Made by a program: the position numbers and the translations under genes. The notes under the pieces are model-generated. The model ran no database searches and was not told the DNA's origin. It saw only the letters and a list, made by a program, of their open reading frames with translations. Source: Streptomyces nigra (GTDB taxonomy: Bacteria > Actinomycetota > Actinomycetes > Streptomycetales > Streptomycetaceae). From it: a stretch of DNA of 64,000 bases. Location: the NCBI RefSeq assembly GCF_003074055.1, contig NZ_CP029043.1, positions 7,494,501 through 7,558,500 on the forward strand. The letters run 5' to 3'. Below, piece after piece: positions 62,047 to 64,000 of the stretch (its first letter is position 1; each line of letters opens with the position of its first letter).

Positions 62047-63294
62047 TCAGAAAAGTCGTTGCTGGCCACGGATCGGATCATCGGAATCAGATACGTCGAC
62101 CGTTCGGTCGTCATTGCCGTGCAAAAGGCTGCTCACAACCGTGTTGGCCACCGCTACGAGAGGCACGGCAACAACGGCACCACCGATTCCGGCCACAAAT
62201 CCCCCGGCCGCTACGGCGAGAATGACGCCGAGCGGATGCACGCGTACCGCACGCCCAAGGATGAACGGCTGGAGGACATGGCCCTCCAACTGCTGCACGC
62301 CGAGCACGATCAAAAGGACCAGGAAGGCGGTGAAGACACCATTGGTGATGAAGGCGACCAGGACGGCGAGGATTCCGGACACGACTGCGCCGACGAGCGG
62401 GACGAATGCTCCGGCGAAGACGACGACGGCCAACGGAAGCGCCAGGGGCACGCCGAGAATATAGATGCCCAGGCCGATGCATACCGCGTCGATGAAGGCC
62501 ACGATCACCGTGCCGTGCACATAGGAGGTCAGGGTGTGCCATGCGAGGGGGCCGGCGGCGTCGAGGGAGGGGCGCGCCGCGGCCGGTGCCCATTTGAGGG
62601 TCCACTTCCAGATGCGCGGGCCGTCGTAGAGCAGAAAGAGTGTCGAGAACAGTGCTAGGAGGGCTCCGGTGAGGAATTCCAGAACGACCTTGACGCCGTG
62701 AATTCCTACATCGGTGAGGTCATTGCTGGTACCGACGCTTTCGTTGAGCATCTCGGTGAAGTCGCTGATACGTTCTTCGGTGAAGTGGAACGGGCTGTCG
62801 AGCAACCATCGCTTGAGGTCGTCGACACCGTCCTGCAGGCTGTCGGAAAGGTTGTCCAGGTTCGATACGACCTGCCAGACGACGAACCACCCGACGAGGC
62901 CGAGAACGATGAATCCGCAGAGTGTGGTCAAGACGGTGGCGAGTCCTTGCGGCACCTTGTGCCTGCGCAATCGAGCCACGGCGGGCTGGAGAAGAGCGGT
63001 GATCAGCAGGGACGCCGCGAGGGCGAGCACGATGACACGCACCGCGCTGATGGCGCGGATCAGCACCCACAAAGTGGCCGCGACGACGAGCAGGCGCCAG
63101 CCGGCCTCGGCGGCCACGCGGAGCCCCCACGGCAGGGTCGCAGCCGGCTCGGGCCTTTCGGAGGGAGATGTTCGTCGGGGGGACGGAAGAAGTGCGGCCT
63201 CTTCGGGGCTGGAGAGGGTGGTCCTCTTCGTCGGTCGCCCCCGTAGGCCGTCCTGCTGGTGGCGAAGATGACTCAACCACTTCCGAGATCCCAC
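62047..63294 (-). CDS. AI-2E family transporter (PerM-like membrane protein)
   Basis: A 415-residue integral membrane protein of the AI-2E/PerM family, with paired spans near the N-terminus (LLVVAATLWVLIRAISAVRVIVLALAASLLITALLQP), an amphipathic soluble section (~150-200) and a C-terminal bundle ending in EGHVLQPFILGRAVRVHPLGVILAVAAGG, the family signature. GTG 63294 is listed; later starts inside the first 50 Pro/Arg-rich residues are possible. Substrates vary from AI-2 to ions in this family. Monocistronic. Confidence 0.9.
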   Translation of the reverse strand: MGSRKWLSHLRHQQDGLRGRPTKRTTLSSPEEAALLPSPRRTSPSERPEPAATLPWGLRVAAEAGWRLLVVAATLWVLIRAISAVRVIVLALAASLLITALLQPAVARLRRHKVPQGLATVLTTLCGFIVLGLVGWFVVWQVVSNLDNLSDSLQDGVDDLKRWLLDSPFHFTEERISDFTEMLNESVGTSNDLTDVGIHGVKVVLEFLTGALLALFSTLFLLYDGPRIWKWTLKWAPAAARPSLDAAGPLAWHTLTSYVHGTVIVAFIDAVCIGLGIYILGVPLALPLAVVVFAGAFVPLVGAVVSGILAVLVAFITNGVFTAFLVLLIVLGVQQLEGHVLQPFILGRAVRVHPLGVILAVAAGGFVAGIGGAVVAVPLVAVANTVVSSLLHGNDDRTVDVSDSDDPIRGQQRLF

Positions 63295-63754
63295 GAAGGC
63301 ACCGGTTCCTCAGGTGGGGTGCGCTCATCCGCAGCCAGCACCCACGAGCGTACTGTCCTGTCTTCCTCTCGCATTGAGCAGGCGTATCAGACATTGCGCA
63401 TACCCCGACCTGCCGACTCAAGGGCGATATCACTGAGAATTCATCTCATTGGGGCAATCGTTGTACCGGTGCTCGCGGCCACCGGGAGACAAGGCGCGTC
63501 GCCGGTGAAGACCTTTCCCGTGCCACTGACTGCGGGTCCTCCCGACGGGATGCGGTGCGGCTCGCCGCGTGTGCATGGTGGAGTGGTCCGCCGCCCGGGC
63601 CGTCTGCGCGATGTGGCGCATCCGATGCTTCGCGGGAGTGACCGGCGGCCGATTCGGATGCCGCCGATTTCTGGGCGGAATACCGGCGTTCGTTCGGCAC
63701 GGACGGTTGCCTGCGGCGCTCGTGGCTGTCCTTGAGCTCGATCAGGTGATCAAT
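63295..63754. other. Intergenic region between divergent genes
   Basis: 460 bp with no credible gene; it should contain promoters for the AI-2E transporter (leftward) and the thioredoxin reductase (rightward). No clear -35/-10 pair recognised. Confidence 0.4.
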
Positions 63755-64000
63755 GTGCGTGACACAGTCCAAGAAGTGACCATCATCGGCTCCGGCCCGG
63801 CCGGATACACCGCTGCGATCTACGCGGCGCGCGCTCAGTTGCGGCCGACGCTCTTCGAGGGATCGGTCGCCGCGGGTGGCGCCCTGATGAACACCACCGA
63901 CGTGGAGAACTATCCTGGTTTTCCCGACGCGGTGCTCGGACCGGACCTCATGACCAGAATGCGGGCCCAGGCGGAGCAGTTCGGTGCCCGATTGATCGCC
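63755..64000 (+). CDS. trxB: Thioredoxin reductase (N-terminal part, runs off the window)
   Basis: The first 82 residues of an FAD/NADPH-dependent thioredoxin-disulfide reductase: VTIIGSGPAGYTAAIYAARAQLRPTLFEG (FAD Rossmann GxGxxG), GGALMNTTDVENYPGFPDAVLGPDLM. The active-site CxxC lies beyond the end. GTG 63755 has AGGTG six bases upstream; GTG at 63746 or 63722 are in-frame alternatives. Streptomyces has trxB paralogues; this one is not next to a thioredoxin gene within the window. Confidence 0.9.
   Translation, partial: MRDTVQEVTIIGSGPAGYTAAIYAARAQLRPTLFEGSVAAGGALMNTTDVENYPGFPDAVLGPDLMTRMRAQAEQFGARLIA

Overview
The DNA is very GC-rich with strong third-position G/C bias, and it carries a mycosin-type secretion locus, a 'conservon' (cvnABCD plus a P450 of the type lacking ExxR), a WYL regulator, AlkB and a cyanophycinase. 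This points to an actinomycete chromosome, almost certainly Streptomyces. I saw no rRNA, tRNA, CRISPR array, integrase or phage structural genes.

Layout. (1) 1-17.3 kb is a type VII (ESX-like) secretion locus: a beta-helix/double-AAA ATPase (5' end outside the window), mycosin MycP, convergent EccC, divergent EccD-EccB, three small WXG100-like proteins, a small helical acidic protein, a 1102-aa repeat protein and a YbaB/EbfC-like protein. (2) 17.3-35.9 kb is one uninterrupted reading frame of 6181 codons, whose position makes it a candidate substrate of that system. It contains a helical N-terminal domain, a His/Cys peptidase-like segment, an OTU-like cysteine protease with two degenerate OTU-like segments, a deaminase-like HxE...CxxC segment, and three tandem ~500-residue modules each with two zinc-protease-like motifs. 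(3) 36.0-38.3 kb: a polyprenyl diphosphate synthase overlapping an MpaB-like protein fused to EF-hands. (4) 38.6-40.4 kb: a NIPSNAP-like protein divergent from a WYL regulator. (5) 41.1-45.6 kb: the conservon, followed directly by a 167-bp MITE-like element. (6) 45.9-49.4 kb: a second P450 broken by two 1-nt frameshifts, a TetR regulator and divergent alkB. (7) 49.7-56.1 kb: a polar amino acid ABC transporter, M20 peptidase, secreted cyanophycinase-like protein and RpiR regulator, probably one peptide/amino-acid scavenging unit. (8) 56.4-61.2 kb: a phosphotransferase, an IS5-type transposase remnant, a small orphan protein, a PadR-DUF1048-DUF1048 operon, gene debris (BRCT-like and RNase J-like fragments) and a MerR-type regulator with a long structured leader. 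(9) 61.8-64 kb: a membrane-protein fragment, an AI-2E family transporter and the start of a thioredoxin reductase.

Five reading-frame breaks in the second half (cvnA, twice in the second P450, the ABC permease, and an RNase J remnant) are all explained by loss of one G/C from a short G/C run. This suggests homopolymer undercalling in the assembly rather than five independent mutations.

The best candidate for an undescribed system is the giant protein: a probable type VII-exported multi-protease polypeptide whose triplicated dual-zincin modules show signs of recent gene conversion.
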